Of a stretch of DNA of 64,000 nt, positions 36,991 through 51,695 are shown piece by piece. Numbering within the stretch: position 1 is the stretch's first letter; each line of letters starts with the position of its first letter. The translations under genes were made by a program, and so were the position numbers. The notes under the pieces are model-generated. The model ran no database searches. It was not told where the DNA came from and saw only the letters and a list, made by a program, of their open reading frames with translations. The stretch lies in assembly GCF_051020985.1 (NCBI RefSeq), contig NW_027475140.1, forward strand, positions 1,178,001 to 1,242,000, written 5' to 3'. This DNA comes from Nomia melanderi. Taxonomy: Eukaryota; Arthropoda; Insecta; Hymenoptera; Halictidae.

Positions 36991-38389
36991 TAGCACCCGA
37001 GATATCACCAGATATATATTGGATTTTCCCCTGACCCTGAGTGTCCGGCCCCATGAGACTGTGGTTTTCTCGGCCGCTGGTGGTCCGAGGTCGTTCCCGC
37101 TGCACAGATTCATGCGCCAGGACCTCCTACAGACAATGCACTTTGATTTATTGCGCTATCTGTAATAGCACCCGACATATCACCAGATATATATTGGATT
37201 TTACCCTGACCCTGAGTGTCCGGCCCCATGTGACGGTCGTTGTCTTGGCCCCTGGCGGTCCGAGGACGTCCCCGCTGCACAGATTCATGCGCCAGGGCCT
37301 CCTACAGGTAATGCACTTTGATTTATTGTGCTATCTGTAATAGCGCCCGAGATATCACCAGATCTATATTGGATTTTCCCCTGACCCTGAGTGTCCGGCC
37401 CCATGAGACTGTGGTTTTCTCGGCCCCTGGTGGTCCGAGGTCGTTCCCGTTGCACAGATTCATGCGCCAGGGCCTCCTGCAGATAATTCACTTTGGTTTA
37501 TTGCGCTATCTGTTATAGCACCGGAGATATCACCAGATCTATATTGGATTTTCCCCTGACCCTGAGTGTCCGACCCCATGAGACTGTGGTTTTCTCGGCC
37601 CCTGGTGGTCCGAGGTCGTTCCCGTTGCACAGATTCATGCGCCAGGGACTCCTGCAGATAATTCACTTTGGTTTATTGCGCTATCTCTAATAGCACCCGA
37701 GATATCACCAGATATATATTGGATTTTTCACTGACCCTGAGCGTCCGGCCCCATGAGACGGTCGTTTTCTCGGCCCCAGGTGGTCCGAGGTCGTTCCCGC
37801 TGCACAGGTTCATGCGCCAGGGTCTCCTACAGACAATGCACTTTGATTTATTGCGCTATCTGTAATAGCACCCGAGACATCACCAGATCTATATTGGATT
37901 TTCCCCTGACCCTGAGTATCCGGCCCCATGAGACGGTAGTTTTCTCGGCCCCTGGTGATCCGAGGTCGTTCCCGTTGCACAGATTCATGCGCAAGGGCCT
38001 CCTGCAGATAATTCACTTTGGCTTATTGCGCTATCTCTAATAGCACCCGAGATATCACCAGATATATATTGGATTTTTCACTGACCCTGAGCGTCCGGCC
38101 CCATGAGACTGTGGTTTCTCGGCCCCTGGTGGTCCGGGGTCGTTCCCGTTGCACAGATTCATGCGCCAGGGCCTCCTGCAGATAATTCACTTTGGCTTAT
38201 TGCGCTATCTGTAATAGCACCCGAGATATCACCAGATATATATTGGATTTTTCACTGACCCTGAGTGTCCGGCCCCATGAGACGGTGGTTCTCTCGGCCG
38301 CTGGTGGTCCGAGGTCGTTCCCGCTGCACACATTCATGCGCCAGGGCCTCCTGCAGATAATTCACTTCGGTTTATTGCGCTATCTCTAA
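36991..38389 (+). repeat. Module X, eight-unit deletion copy (1,399 bp)
   Basis: Same order of markers as the previous copy, but the unit starting CTTATTGCGCTATCTG near 38,190 is a hybrid. Its left part matches the unit near 36,443 and its right part the unit near 36,820. Two units were lost in register, as expected from unequal exchange. Confidence 0.9.
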
Positions 38390-40121
38390 TAGCACCCGAG
38401 ATATCACCAGATATATATTGGATTTTCCCCTGACCCTGAGTGTCCGGCCCCATGAGACTGTGGTTTTCTCGGCCCCTGGTGGTCCGAGGTCGTTCCCGCT
38501 GCACAGATTCATGCGCCAGGACCTCCTACAGACAATGCACTTTGATTTATTGCGCTATCTGTAATAGCACCCGACATATCACCAGATATATATTGGATTT
38601 TACCCTGACCCTGAGTGTCCGGCCCCATGTGACGGTCGTTGTCTTGGCCCCTGGCGGTCCGAGGACGTCCCCGCTGCACAGATTCATGCGCCAGGGCCTC
38701 CTACAGGTAATGCACTTTGATTTATTGTGCTATCTGTAATAGCGCCCGAGATATCACCAGATCTATATTGGATTTTCCCCTGACCCTGAGTGTCCGGCCC
38801 CATGAGACTGTGGTTTTCTCGGCCCCTGGTGGTCCGAGGTCGTTCCCGTTGCACAGATTCATGCGCCAGGGCCTCCTGCAGATAATTCACTTTGGTTTAT
38901 TGCGCTATCTGTTATAGCACCGGAGATATCACCAGATCTATATTGGATTTTCCCCTGACCCTGAGTGTCCGACCCCATGAGACTGTGGTTTTCTCGGCCC
39001 CTGGTGGTCCGAGGTCGTTCCCGTTGCACAGATTCATGCGCCAGGGACTCCTGCAGATAATTCACTTTGGTTTATTGCGCTATCTCTAATAGCACCCGAG
39101 ATATCACCAGATATATATTGGATTTTTCACTGACCCTGAGCGTCCGGCCCCATGAGACGGTCGTTTTCTCGGCCCCTGGTGGTCCGAGGTCGTTCCCGCT
39201 GCACAGGTTCATGCGCCAGGGTCTCCTACAGACAATGCACTTTGATTTATTGCGCTATCTGTAATAGCACCCGAGACATCACCAGATCTATATTGGATTT
39301 TCCCCTGACCCTGAGTATCCGGCCCCATGAGACGGTAGTTTTCTCGGCCCCTGGTGATCCGAGGTCGTTCCCGTTGCACAGATTCATGCGCAAGGGCCTC
39401 CTGCAGATAATTCACTTTGGCTTATTGCGCTATCTCTAATAGCACCCGAGATATCACCAGATATATATTGGATTTTTCACTGACCCTGAGCGTCCGGCCC
39501 CATGAGACTGTGGTTTCTCGGCCCCTGGTGGTCCGGGGTCGTTCCCGTTGCACAGATTCATGCGCCAGGGCCTCCTGCAGATAATTCACTTTGGCTTATT
39601 GCGCTATCTCTAATAGCACCCGAGATATCACCAGATATATATTGGATTTTTCACTGACCCTGAGCGTCCGGCCCCATGAGACTGTGGTTTTCTCGGCCCC
39701 TGGTGGTCCGAGGTCGTTCCCGCTGCACAGATTCATGCGCCAGGGCCTCCTACAGACAATGCACTTTGATTTATTGCGCTATCTGTAATAGCACCCGAGA
39801 TATCACCAGATATATATTGGATTTTTCCCCGACCCTGAGTGTCCGGCCCCATGAGACGGTGGTTCTCTCGGCCGCTGGTGGTCCGAGGTCGTTCCCGCTG
39901 GCCAGATTCATGCGCCAGGGCCTCCTACAGACAATGCACTTTGATGTATTGCGCTATCTGTAATAGCACCCGAGATATCACCAGATATATATTGGATTTT
40001 TCACTGACCCTGAGTGTCCGGCCCCATGAGACGGTGGTTCTCTCGGCCGCTGGTGGTCCGAGGTCGTTCCCGCTGGCCAGATTCATGCGCCAGGGCCTCC
40101 TACAGACAATGCACTTTGATG
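38390..40121 (+). repeat. Module X copy with one extra duplicated unit
   Basis: Begins as a third tandem X copy. At its right end the unit with GGTTCTCTCGGCCGCTGG and GCTGGCCAG occurs twice in succession (39,839 and 40,014 neighbourhoods), a single-unit duplication not seen in the other X copies. Confidence 0.85.
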
Positions 40122-42540
40122 TATTGCGCTATCTGTAATAGCACCCGAGATATCACCAGATATATATTGGATTTTTCCCTGACCCTGAGTGTCCGGCCCA
40201 ATGAGACGGTGGATGTCTCGGCCCCTGATGGTCCGAGATCGTTCCCGCTGCACAGATTCATGCGCCAGGGCCTCCTGCGGATAATTCCCTTTGGCTTATT
40301 GCGCTATCTCTAATAGCGCCCGAGATATCACCAGATATATATTGGATTTTTCCCTGACCCTGAGTGTCCGGCCCCATGAGACTGCGGTTTTCTTGGCCCC
40401 TGCTGGTCCGAGGTCGTTCCCGCTGCACACATTCATGCGCCAGGGCCTCCTACAGACAATGCACTTTGATTTATTGCGCTATCTGTTATAGCACCCGAGA
40501 TATCACCAGATATATATTGGATTTTACCCTAACCCTGAGTGTCCGGCCCCATGAGACGGTCGTTGTCTCGGCCCCTGGAGGTCCGAGGACGTTCCCGCTG
40601 CACAGATTCATGCGCCAGGGCCTCCTACAGGTAATGCACTTTGATTTATTGCGCTATCTGTAATAGCACCCGAGATATCACCAGATCTATATTGGATTTT
40701 CCACTGACCCTGAGTGTCCGGCCCCATGAGACTGTGGTTTTCTCGGCCCCTGGTGGTCCGAGGACGTTCCCGTTGCACAGATTCATGCGCAAGGGCCTCC
40801 TGCAGATAATTCACTTTGGTTTATTGCGCTATCTGTAATAGCACCCGAGATATCACCAGATCTATATTGGATTTTCCCCTGACCCTGAGTGTCCGGCCCC
40901 ATGAGTCTGTGGTTTTCTCGGCCCCTGGTGGTCCGGGGTCGTTCCCGTTGCGCAGATTCATGCGCCAGGGCCCCCTGCAGATAATTCACTTTGGTTTATT
41001 GCGCTATCTCTAATAGCACCCGAGATATCACCAGATATATATTGGATTTTTCACTGACCCTGAGCGTCCGGCCCCATGAGACGGTCGTTTTCTCGGCCCC
41101 TGGTGGTCCGAGGTCGTTCCCGCTGCACAGGTTCATGCGCCAGGGTCTCCTACAGACAATGCACTTTGATTTATTGCGCTATCTGTAATAGCACCCGAGA
41201 TATCACCACATATATATTGGATTTTTCACTGACCCTGAGTGTCCGGCCCCATGAGACGGTGGTTTTCTCGGTCCCTGGTGTTCCGAGGTCGTTCCCGCTG
41301 CACAGATTCATGCGCCAGGGCCTCCTACAGACAATGCACTTTGATTTATTGCGCTATCTCTAATAGCACCCGAGATATCACCAGATATATATTGGATTTT
41401 TCCCTGACCCTGAGTGTCCGGCCCCATGAGACGGTGGTTTTCTCGGCCCCTGGTGGTCCGCGGTCGTTCCCGCTGCACAGATTCATGCGCCAGGGCCTCC
41501 TGCAGATAATTCACTTTCGTTTATTGCGCTATCTCTAATAGCACCCGAGATATCACCAGATATATATTGGATTTTTCCCTTACCCTGAGTGTCCGGCCCC
41601 ATGAGACGGTGGTTTTCTCGGCCCCTGGTGGTCCTAGGTCGTTCCCGCTGCACAGATGCATGCGCCAGGGCCTCCTGCAGATAATTCCCTTTGGCTTATT
41701 GCGCTATCTCTAATAGCGCCCGAGATATCACCAGATATATATTGGATTTTTCCCTGACCCTGAGTGTCCGGCCCCATGAGACTGCGGTTTTCTCGGCCCC
41801 TGGTGGTCCGAGGTCGTTCCCGCTGCACACATTCATGCGCCAGAGCCTCCTACAGGCAATGCACTTTGATTTATTGCTCTATCTGTAATAGCACCCGAGA
41901 TATCACCAGATATATATTGGATTTTCCCCTGACCCTGAGTGTCCGGCCCCATGAGACTGTGGTTTTCTCGGCCCCTGGTGGTCCGAGGTCGTTCACGCTG
42001 CACGGATTCATGCGCCAGGGCCTCCTACAGACAATGCACTTTGATTTATTGCGCTATCTGTAATAGCACCCGAGATATCACCAGATATATATTGGATTTT
42101 TCCCTGACCCTGAGTTCTCGGCCCCATGAGACTGTGGTTTTCTCGGCCCCTGGTGGTCCGAGGTCGTTCCCGCTGCACAGATTCATGCGCCAGGGCCTCC
42201 TACAGACAATTCACTTTGATTTATTGCGCTATCTGTAATAGCACACGAGATATCACCAGATATATATTGGATTTTACCCTGACCATGAGGGTCCGGCCCC
42301 ATGAGACTGTGGTTTTTTCGGCCCCTGGTGGTCCGACGTCGTTCCCGCTGCACAGATTCATGCGCCAGGGCCTCCTACAGACAATGCACTTTGATTTATT
42401 GCGCTATCTGTAATAGCACCCGAGATATCACCAGATATATATTGGATTTTACCCTGACCCTGAGTGTCCGGCCCCATGAGACGGTGGTTGTCTCGGCCCC
42501 AGGAGGTTCGAGGACGTTCCCGCTTGCACAGATTCATGCG
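40122..42540 (+). repeat. Module M copy 2
   Basis: Copy of 29,975-32,430 at 10,147 bp (58 x 175 - 3) with few differences, for example GTTTTCTTGGCCCC near 40,390 and CTGCGGATAATTCCC near 40,277. It ends with the CGCTTGCACAG insertion near 42,525. Confidence 0.9.
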
Positions 42541-44814
42541 CCAGGGCATCCTGCAGATAATTCACTTTGGTTTATTGCGCTATCTCTAATAGCACCCGAG
42601 ATATCACCAGATATATACTGGATTTTCCCCTGACCCTGAGTGTCCGGCCCCATGAGACTGTGGTTTTCTCGGCCCCTGGTGGTCCGAGGTCGTTCCCGCT
42701 GCACAGATTCATCCGCCAGGGCCTCCTACAGACAATGCACTTTGATTTATTGCGCTATCTGTAATAGCACCCGAGATATCACCAGATATATATTGGATTT
42801 TTCACTGACCCTGAGTGTCCGGCCCCATGAGACGGTGGTTGTCTCGGCCCCTGGGGGTCCGAGTACGTTCCCGCTGCACAGATTCATGCGCCAGGGCCTC
42901 CTGCAGATAATTCACTTTGATTTATTGCGCTATCTGTAATAGCACCCGAGATATCACCAGATATATATTGGATTTTTCACTGACCCTGAGCGTCCGGCCC
43001 CATGAGACGGTCGTTTTCTCGGGCCCTGGTGTTCCGAGGTGGTTCCCGCTGCACAGGTTCATGCGCCAGGGCCTCCTACAGACAATGCACTTTGATTTAT
43101 TGCGCTATCTGTAATAGCACCCGAGATATCAGCAGATATATATTGGATTTTTCACTGACCCTGAGTGTCCGGCCCCATGAGACGGTCGTTTTCTCGGCCC
43201 CTGGTGGTCCGAGGTCGTTCCCGCTGCACACATTCATGCGCCAGGGCCTCCTGCAGATAATTCACTTTGGTTTATTGCGCTATCTCTAATAGCACCCGAG
43301 ATATCACCAGATATATATTGGATTTTCCCCTGACCCTGAGTGTCCGGCCCCATGAGACGGTCGTTGTCTCCGCCCCTGGTGGTCCGAGGTCGTTCCCGCT
43401 GCACAGATTCATGCGCCAGGGCCTCCTACAGACAATGCACTTTGATTTATTGCGCTATCTCTAATAGCACCCGAGATATCACCAGATATATATTGGATTT
43501 TCCCTGACCCTGAGTGTCCGGCCCAATGAGACTGTGGTTTTCTCGGCCCCTGGTGGTCCGAGGTCGTTCCCGCTGTACAGATACATGCGCCAGGGCCTCC
43601 TACAGACAATGCACTTTGATTTATTGCGCTATCTGTAATAGCACCCGAGATATCACCAGATATATATTGGATTTTTCACTGACCCTGAGTGTCCGGCCCC
43701 ATGAGACGGTCGTTTTCTCGGCCCCTGGTGGTCCGAGGTCGTTCCCGCTGCACAGATTCATGCGCCAGGGCCTCCTGCAGATAATTCACTTTGGTTTATT
43801 GCGCTATCTCTGATAGCACCCGAGATATCACCAGATATATATTGGATTTTCCCCTGACCCTGAGTGTCCGGCCCCATGAGACTGTGGTTTTCTCGGCCCC
43901 TGGTGGTCCGAGGTCGTTCCCGCTGCACAGATTCATGCGCCAGGGCCTCCTGCAGATAATTCACTTTGATTTATTGCGCTATCTGTAATAGCACCCGAGA
44001 TATCACCAGATATATATTGGATTTTTCACTGACCCTGAGTGACCGGCCCCATGAGACGGTCGTTTTCTCGGCCCCTGATGGTCCGAGGTCGTTCCCGCTG
44101 CACAGAATCATGCGCCAGGGCCTCCTGCAGATAATTCACTTTGGTTTATTGCGCTATCTCTAATAGCACCCGAGTTATCACCAGATATATATTGGATATT
44201 CCCCTGACCGTGAGTGTCCGGCCCCATGAGACTGTGGTTTTCTCGGCCCCTGGTGGTCCGAGGTCGTTCCCGCTGCACAGATTCATGCGCCAGGGCCTTT
44301 TGCAGATAATTCACTTTGGTTTATTGCGCTATCTCTAATAGCACCCGAGATATCACCAGATATATATTGGATTTTCCCCTGACCCTGAGTGTCCGGCCCC
44401 ATGAGACTGTGGTTTTCTCGGCCCCTGGTGGTCCGAGGTCGTTCCCGCTGCACAGATTCATGCGCCAGGGCCTCCTGCAGATAATTCTCTTTGGTTTATT
44501 GCGCTATCTCCAATAGCACCCGAGATATCACCAGATATATATTGGATTTTTCACTGACCCTGAGCGTCCGGCCCCATGAGACGGTCGTTTTCTCGGCCCC
44601 TGGTGGTCCGAGGTCGTTCCCGCTGCACAGGTTCATGCGCCAGGGTCTCCTACAGACAATGCACTTTGATTTATTGCGCTATCTGTAATAGCACCCGAGA
44701 TATCACCAGATCTATATTGGATTTTCCCCTGACCCTCAGTATCCGGCCCCATGAGACGGTAGTTTTCTCGGCCCCTGGTGATCCGAGGTCGTTCCCGCTG
44801 CACAGATTCATGCG
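42541..44814 (+). repeat. Module Y, full 13-unit copy (2,274 bp)
   Basis: A complete 13-unit repeat: 13 x 175 - 1, the missing base being the GGATTTTCCCTGACC unit near 43,502. The next copy follows directly at 44,815 with almost no differences. Confidence 0.9.
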
Positions 44815-46939
44815 CCAGGGCCTCCTGCAGATAATTCACTTTGGTTTATTGCGCTATCTCTAATAGCACCCGAGATATCACCAGATATATACTGGATTTT
44901 CCCCTGACCCTGAGTGTCCGGCCCCATGAGACTGTGGTTTTCTCGGCCCCTGGTGGTCCGAGGTCGTTCCCGCTGCACAGATTCATCCGCCAGGGCCTCC
45001 TACAGACAATGCACTTTGATTTATTGCGCTATCTGTAATAGCACCCGAGATATCACCAGATATATATTGGATTTTTCACTGACCCTGAGTGTCCGGCCCC
45101 ATGAGACGGTGGTTGTCTCGGCCCCTGGGGGTCCGAGTACGTTCCCGCTGCACAGATTCATGCGCCAGGGCCTCCTGCAGATAATTCACTTTGATTTATT
45201 GCGCTATCTGTAATAGCACCCGAGATATCACCAGATATATATTGGATTTTTCACTGACCCTGAGCGTCCGGCCCCATGAGACGGTCGTTTTCTCGGGCCC
45301 TGGTGTTCCGAGGTGGTTCCCGCTGCACAGGTTCATGCGCCAGGGCCTCCTACAGACAATGCACTTTGATTTATTGCGCTATCTGTAATAGCACCCGAGA
45401 TATCAGCAGATATATATTGGATTTTTCACTGACCCTGAGTGTCCGGCCCCATGAGACGGTCGTTTTCTCGGCCCCTGGTGGTCCGAGGTCGTTCCCGCTG
45501 CACACATTCATGCGCCAGGGCCTCCTGCAGATAATTCACTTTGGTTTATTGCGCTATCTCTAATAGCACCCGAGATATCACCAGATATATATTGGATTTT
45601 CCCCTGACCCTGAGTGTCCGGCCACATGAGACGGTCGTTGTCTCCGCCCCTGGTGGTCCGAGGTCGTTCCCGCTGCACAGATTCATGCGCCAGGGCCTCC
45701 TACAGACAATGCACTTTGATTTATTGCGCTATCTCTAATAGCACCCGAGATATCACCAGATATATATTGGATTTTCCCTGACCCTGAGTGTCCGGCCCAA
45801 TGAGACTGTGGTTTTCTCGGCCCCTGGTGGTCCGAGGTCGTTCCCGCTGTACAGATACATGCGCCAGGGCCTCCTACAGACAATGCACTTTGATTTATTG
45901 CGCTATCTGTAATAGCACCCGAGATATCACCAGATATATATTTGATTTTTCACTGACCCTGAGTGTCCTGCCCCATGAGACGGTCGTTTTCTCGGCCCCT
46001 GGTGGTCCGAGGTCGTTCCCGCTGCACAGATTCATGTGCCAGGGCCTCCTGCAGATAATTCACTTTGGTTTATTGCGCTATCTCTGATAGCACCCGAGAT
46101 ATCACCAGATATATATTGGATTTTCCCCTGACCCTGAGTGTCCGGCCCCATGAGACTGTGGTTTTCTCGGCCCCTGGTGGTCCGAGGTCGTTCCCGCTGC
46201 ACAGATTCATGCGCCAGGGCCTCCTGCAGATAATTCACTTTGATTTATTGCGCTATCTGTAATAGCACCCGAGATATCACCAGATATATATTGGATTTTT
46301 CACTGACCCTGAGTGACCGGCCCCATGAGACGGTCGTTTTCTCGGCCCCTGATGGTCCGAGGTCGTTCCCGCTGCACAGAATCATGCGCCAGGGCCTCCT
46401 GCAGATAATTCACTTTGGTTTATTGCGCTATCTCTAATAGCACCCGAGTTATCACCAGATATATATTGGATATTCCCCTGACCGTGAGTGTCCGGCCCCA
46501 TGAGACTGTGGTTTTCTCGGCCCCTGGTGGTCCGAGGTCGTTCCCGCTGCACAGATTCATGCGCCAGGGCCTTTTGCAGATAATTCACTTTGGTTTATTG
46601 CGCTATCTCTAATAGCACCCGAGATATCACCAGATATATATTGGATTTTTCACTGACCCTGAGCGTCCGGCCCCATGAGACGGTCGTTTTCTCGGCCCCT
46701 GGTGGTCCGAGGTCGTTCCCGCTGCACAGGTTCATGCGCCAGGGTCTCCTACAGACAATGCACTTTGATTTATTGCGCTATCTGTAATAGCACCCGAGAT
46801 ATCACCAGATCTATATTGGATTTTCCCCTGACCCTCAGTATCCGGCCCCATGAGACGGTAGTTTTCTCGGCCCCTGGTGATCCGAGGTCGTTCCCGCTGC
46901 ACAGATTCATGCGCCAGGGCCTCCTGCAGATAATTCACT
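44815..46939 (+). repeat. Module Y, 12-unit variant
   Basis: Tandem second Y copy. It lacks the unit found at about 44,340-44,515 in the first copy (GATAATTCTCTTTGG with CTCCAATAGC), so the spacing drops from 2,274 to 2,099 for the last part. Private changes include GGCCACATGAG near 45,622, TATTTGATTTTTC and GTCCTGCCCC near 45,940-45,972 and TTCATGTGCC near 46,033. Its last part (from about 46,629) is also the start of block P copy 2. Confidence 0.85.
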
Positions 46940-49900
46940 TTGGTTTATTGCGCTATCTCTAATAGCACCCGAGATATCACCAGATATATATTGGATTTTA
47001 CCCTGACCCTGAGTGTCCGGCCCCATGAGACTGTGCTTTTCTCGGCCCCTGGTGGTCCGAGGTCGTTCCCGCTGCACAGATTCATGCGCCAGGACCTCCT
47101 ACAGACAATGCACTTTGATTTATTGCGCTATCTGTAATAGCACCCGACATATCACCAGATATATATTGGATTTTACCCTGACCCTGAGTGTCCGGCCCCA
47201 TGAGACGGTCGTTGTCTTGGCCCCTGGCGGTCCGAGGACGTCCCCGCTGCACAGATTCATGCGCCAGGGCCTCCTACAGGTAATGCACTTTGATTTATTG
47301 TGCTATCTGTAATAGCGCCCGAGATATCACCAGATCTATATTGGATTTTCCCCTGACCCTGAGTGTCCGGCCCCATGAGACTGTGGTTTTCTCGGCCCCT
47401 GGTGGTCCGAGGTCGTTCCCGTTGCACAGATTCATGCGCCAGGGCCTCCTGCAGATAATTCACTTTGGTTTATTGCGCTATCTGTTATAGCACCCGAGAT
47501 ATCACCAGATCTATATTGGATTTTCCCCTGACCCTGAGTGTCCGACCCCATGAGACTGTGGTTTTCTCGGCCCCTGGTGGTCCGAGGTCGTTCCCGTTGC
47601 ACAGATTCATGCGCCAGGGACTCCTGCAGATAATTCACTTTGGTTTATTGCGCTATCTCTAATAGCACCCGAGATATCACCAGATATATATTGGATTTTT
47701 CACTGACCCTGAGCGTCCGGCCCCATGAGACGGTCGTTTTCTCGGCCCCTGGTGGTCCGAGGACGTTCCCGCTGCACAGGTTCATGCGCCAGGGTCTCCT
47801 ACAGACAATGCACTTTGATTTATTGCGCTATCTGTAATAGCACCCGAGACATCACCAGATCTATATTGGATTTTCCCCTGACCCTGAGTATCCGGCCCCA
47901 TGAGACGGTAGTTTTCTCGGTCCCTGGTGATCCGAGGTCGTTCCCGCTGCACAGATTCATGCGCCAGGGCCTCCTGCAGATAATTCACTTTGGTTTATTG
48001 CGCTATCTCTAATAGCACCCGAGATATCACCAGATATATATTGGATTTTCCCCTGACCCTGAGTGTCCGGCCCCATGAGACTGTGGTTTTCTCGGCCCCT
48101 GGTGGTCCGAGGTCGTTCCCGCTGCACAGATTCATGCGCCAGGGCCTCCTACAGACAATGCACTTTGATTTATTGCGCTATCTGTAATAGCACCCGAGAT
48201 ATCAGCAGATATATATTGGATTTTTCACTGACCCTGAGTGTCCGGCCCCATGAGACGGTCGTTGTCTCGGCCCCTGGAGGGCCGAGGACGTTCCCGCTGC
48301 ACAGATTCATGCGCCAGGGCCTCCTACAGGTAATGCACTTTGATTTATTTCGCTATCTGTAATAGCAGCCGAGATATCACCAGATCTATATTGGATTTTC
48401 CCCTGACCCTGAGTGTCCGGCCCCATGAGACTGTGGTTTTCTCGGCCCCTGGTGGTCCGAGGACGTTCCCGTTGCACAGATTCATGCGCAAGGGCCTCCT
48501 GCAGATAATTCACTTTGGTTTATTGCGCTATCTGTAATAGCACCCGAGATATCACCAGATCTATATTGGATTTTCCCCTGACCCTGAGTGTCCGGCCCCA
48601 TGAGACTGTGGTTTTCTCGGCCCCTGGTGGTCCGGGGTCGTTCCCGTTGCACAGATTCATGCGCCAGGGCCTCCTGCAGATAATTCACTTTGGTTTATTG
48701 CTCTATCTGTAATAGCACCCGAGATATCACCAGATATATATTGGATTTTCCCCTGACCCTGAGTGTCCGGCCCCATGAGACTGTGGTTTTCTCGGCCCCT
48801 GGTGGTCCGAGGTCGTTCCCGCTGCACAGATTCATGCGCCAGGACCTCCTACAGACAATGCACTTTGATTTATTGCGCTATCTGTAATAGCACCCGACAT
48901 ATCACCAGATATATATTGGATTTTACCCTGACCCTGAGTGTCCGGCCCCATGTGACGGTCGTTGTCTTGGCCCCTGGCGGTCCGAGGACGTCCCCGCTGC
49001 ACAGATTCATGCGCCAGGGCCTCCTACAGGTAATGCACTTTGATTTATTGTGCTATCTGTAATAGCGCCCGAGATATCACCAGATCTATATTGGATTTTC
49101 CCCTGACCCTGAGTGTCCGGCCCCATGAGACTGTGGTTTTCTCGGCCCCTGGTGGTCCGAGGTCGTTCCCGTTGCACAGATTCATGCGCCAGGGCCTCCT
49201 GCAGATAATTCACTTTGGTTTATTGCGCTATCTGTTATAGCACCCGAGATATCACCAGATCTATATTGGATTTTCCCCTGACCCTGAGTGTCCGACCCCA
49301 TGAGACTGTGGTTTTCTCGGCCCCTGGTGGTCCGAGGTCGTTCCCGTTGCACAGATTCATGCGCCAGGGACTCCTGCAGATAATTCACTTTGGTTTATTG
49401 CGCTATCTCTAATAGCACCCGAGATATCACCAGATATATATTGGATTTTTCACTGACCCTGAGCGTCCGGCCCCATGAGACGGTCGTTTTCTCGGCCCCT
49501 GGTGGTCCGAGGTCGTTCCCGCTGCACAGGTTCATGCGCCAGGGTCTCCTACAGACAATGCACTTTGATTTATTGCGCTATCTGTAATAGCACCCGAGAC
49601 ATCACCAGATCTATATTGGATTTTCCCCTGACCCTGAGTATCCGGCCCCATGAGACGGTAGTTGTCTCGGCCCCTGGTGATCCGAGGTCGTTCCCGTTGC
49701 ACAGATTCATGCGCAAGGGCCTCCTGCAGATAATTCACTTTGGCTTATTGCGCTATCTCTAATAGCACCCGAGATATCACCAGATATATATTGGATTTTT
49801 CACTGACCCTGAGCGTCCGGCCCCATGAGACTGTGGTTCTTCGGCCCCTGGTGGTCCGGGGTCGTTCCCGTTGCACAGATTCATGCGCCAGGGCCTCCTG

Positions 49901-50749
49901 CAGATAATTCACTTTGGCTTATTGCGCTATCTCTAATAGCACCCGAGATATCACCAGATATATATTGGATTTTTCACTGACCCTGAGCGTCCGGCCCCAT
50001 GAGACTGTGGTTTTCTCGGCCCCTGGTGGTCCGAGGTCGTTCCCGCTGCACAGATTCATGCGCCAGGGCCTCCTACAGACAATGCACTTTGATTTATTGC
50101 GCTATCTGTAATAGCACCCGAGATATCACCAGATATATATTGGATTTTTCCCCGACCCTGAGTGTCCGGCCCCATGAGACGGTGGTTCTCTCGGCCGCTG
50201 GTGGTCCGAGGTCGTTCCCGCTGGCCAGATTCATGCGCCAGGGCCTCCTACAGACAATGCACTTTGATGTATTGCGCTATCTGTAATAGCACCCGAGATA
50301 TCACCAGATATATATTGGATTTTTCACTGACCCTGAGTGTCCGGCCCCATGAGACGGTCCTTTTCTCGGCCCCTGGTGGTCCGAGGTCGTTCCCGCTGCA
50401 CAGATTCATGCGCCAGGGCCTCCTGCAGATAATTCACTTTGGTTTATTGCGCTATCTATAATAGCACCCGAGATATCACCAGATATATATTGGATTTTAC
50501 CCTGACCCTGAGAGTCCGGCCCCATGAGACTGTGCTTTTCTCGGCCCCTGGTGGTCCGAGGTCGTTCCCGCTGCACAGATTCATGCGCCAGGGCCTCCTA
50601 CAGACAATGCACTTTGATTTATTGCGCTATCTGTAATAGCACCCGAGATATCACCAGATCTATATTGGATTTTCCCCTGACCCTGAGTGCCGGCCCCATG
50701 AGACTGTGGTTTTCTCGGCCCCTGGTGGTCCGGGGTCGTTCCCGTTGCA
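46629..50749 (+). repeat. Block P copy 2, about 4.1 kb
   Basis: Copy of 25,810-29,930. Both 174-bp markers are present (near 49,838 and 50,690). The first has gained a further substitution (GTGGTTCTTCGG). Confidence 0.9.
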
Positions 50750-51695
50750 CAGATTCATGCGCCAGGGCCTCCTGCAGATAATTCACTTTGGTTTATTGCT
50801 CTATCTGTAATAGCACCCGAGATATCACCAGATATATATTGGATTTTCCCCTGACCCTGAGTGTCCGGCCCCATGAGACTGTGGTTTTCTCGGCCCCTGG
50901 TGGTCCGAGGTCGTTCCCGCTGCACAGATTCATGCGCCAGGACCTCCTACAGACAATGCACTTTGATTTATTGCGCTATCTGTAATAGCACCCGACATAT
51001 CACCAGATATATATTGGATTTTACCCTGACCCTGAGTGTCCGGCCCCATGTGACGGTCGTTGTCTTGGCCCCTGGCGGTCCGAGGACGTCCCCGCTGCAC
51101 AGATTCATGCGCCAGGGCCTCCTACAGGTAATGCACTTTGATTTATTGTGCTATCTGTAATAGCGCCCGAGATATCACCAGATCTATATTGGATTTTCCC
51201 CTGACCCTGAGTGTCCGGCCCCATGAGACTGTGGTTTTCTCGGCCCCTGGTGGTCCGAGGTCGTTCCCGTTGCACAGATTCATGCGCCAGGGCCTCCTGC
51301 AGATAATTCACTTTGGTTTATTGCGCTATCTGTTATAGCACCCGAGATATCACCAGATCTATATTGGATTTTCCCCTGACCCTGAGTGTCCGACCCCATG
51401 AGACTGTGGTTTTCTCGGCCCCTGGTGGTCCGAGGTCGTTCCCGTTGCACAGATTCATGCGCCAGGGACTCCTGCAGATAATTCACTTTGGTTTATTGCG
51501 CTATCTCTAATAGCACCCGAGATATCACCAGATATATATTGGATTTTTCACTGACCCTGAGCGTCCGGCCCCATGAGACGGTCGTTTTCTCGGCCCCTGG
51601 TGGTCCGAGGTCGTTCCCGCTGCACAGGTTCATGCGCCAGGGTCTCCTACAGACAATGCACTTTGATTTATTGCGCTATCTGTAATAGCACCCGA
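50750..51695 (+). repeat. Module X, partial copy, ending at an X/Y junction
   Basis: X-type order (CATGTGACGG, GTCTTGGCC, CTGTTATAGC, GTCCGACCCC, CAGGTTCATG) up to about 51,690. Here CCCGAGACATCACC of X is replaced by CCCGAGTTATCACC of Y. Confidence 0.85.
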
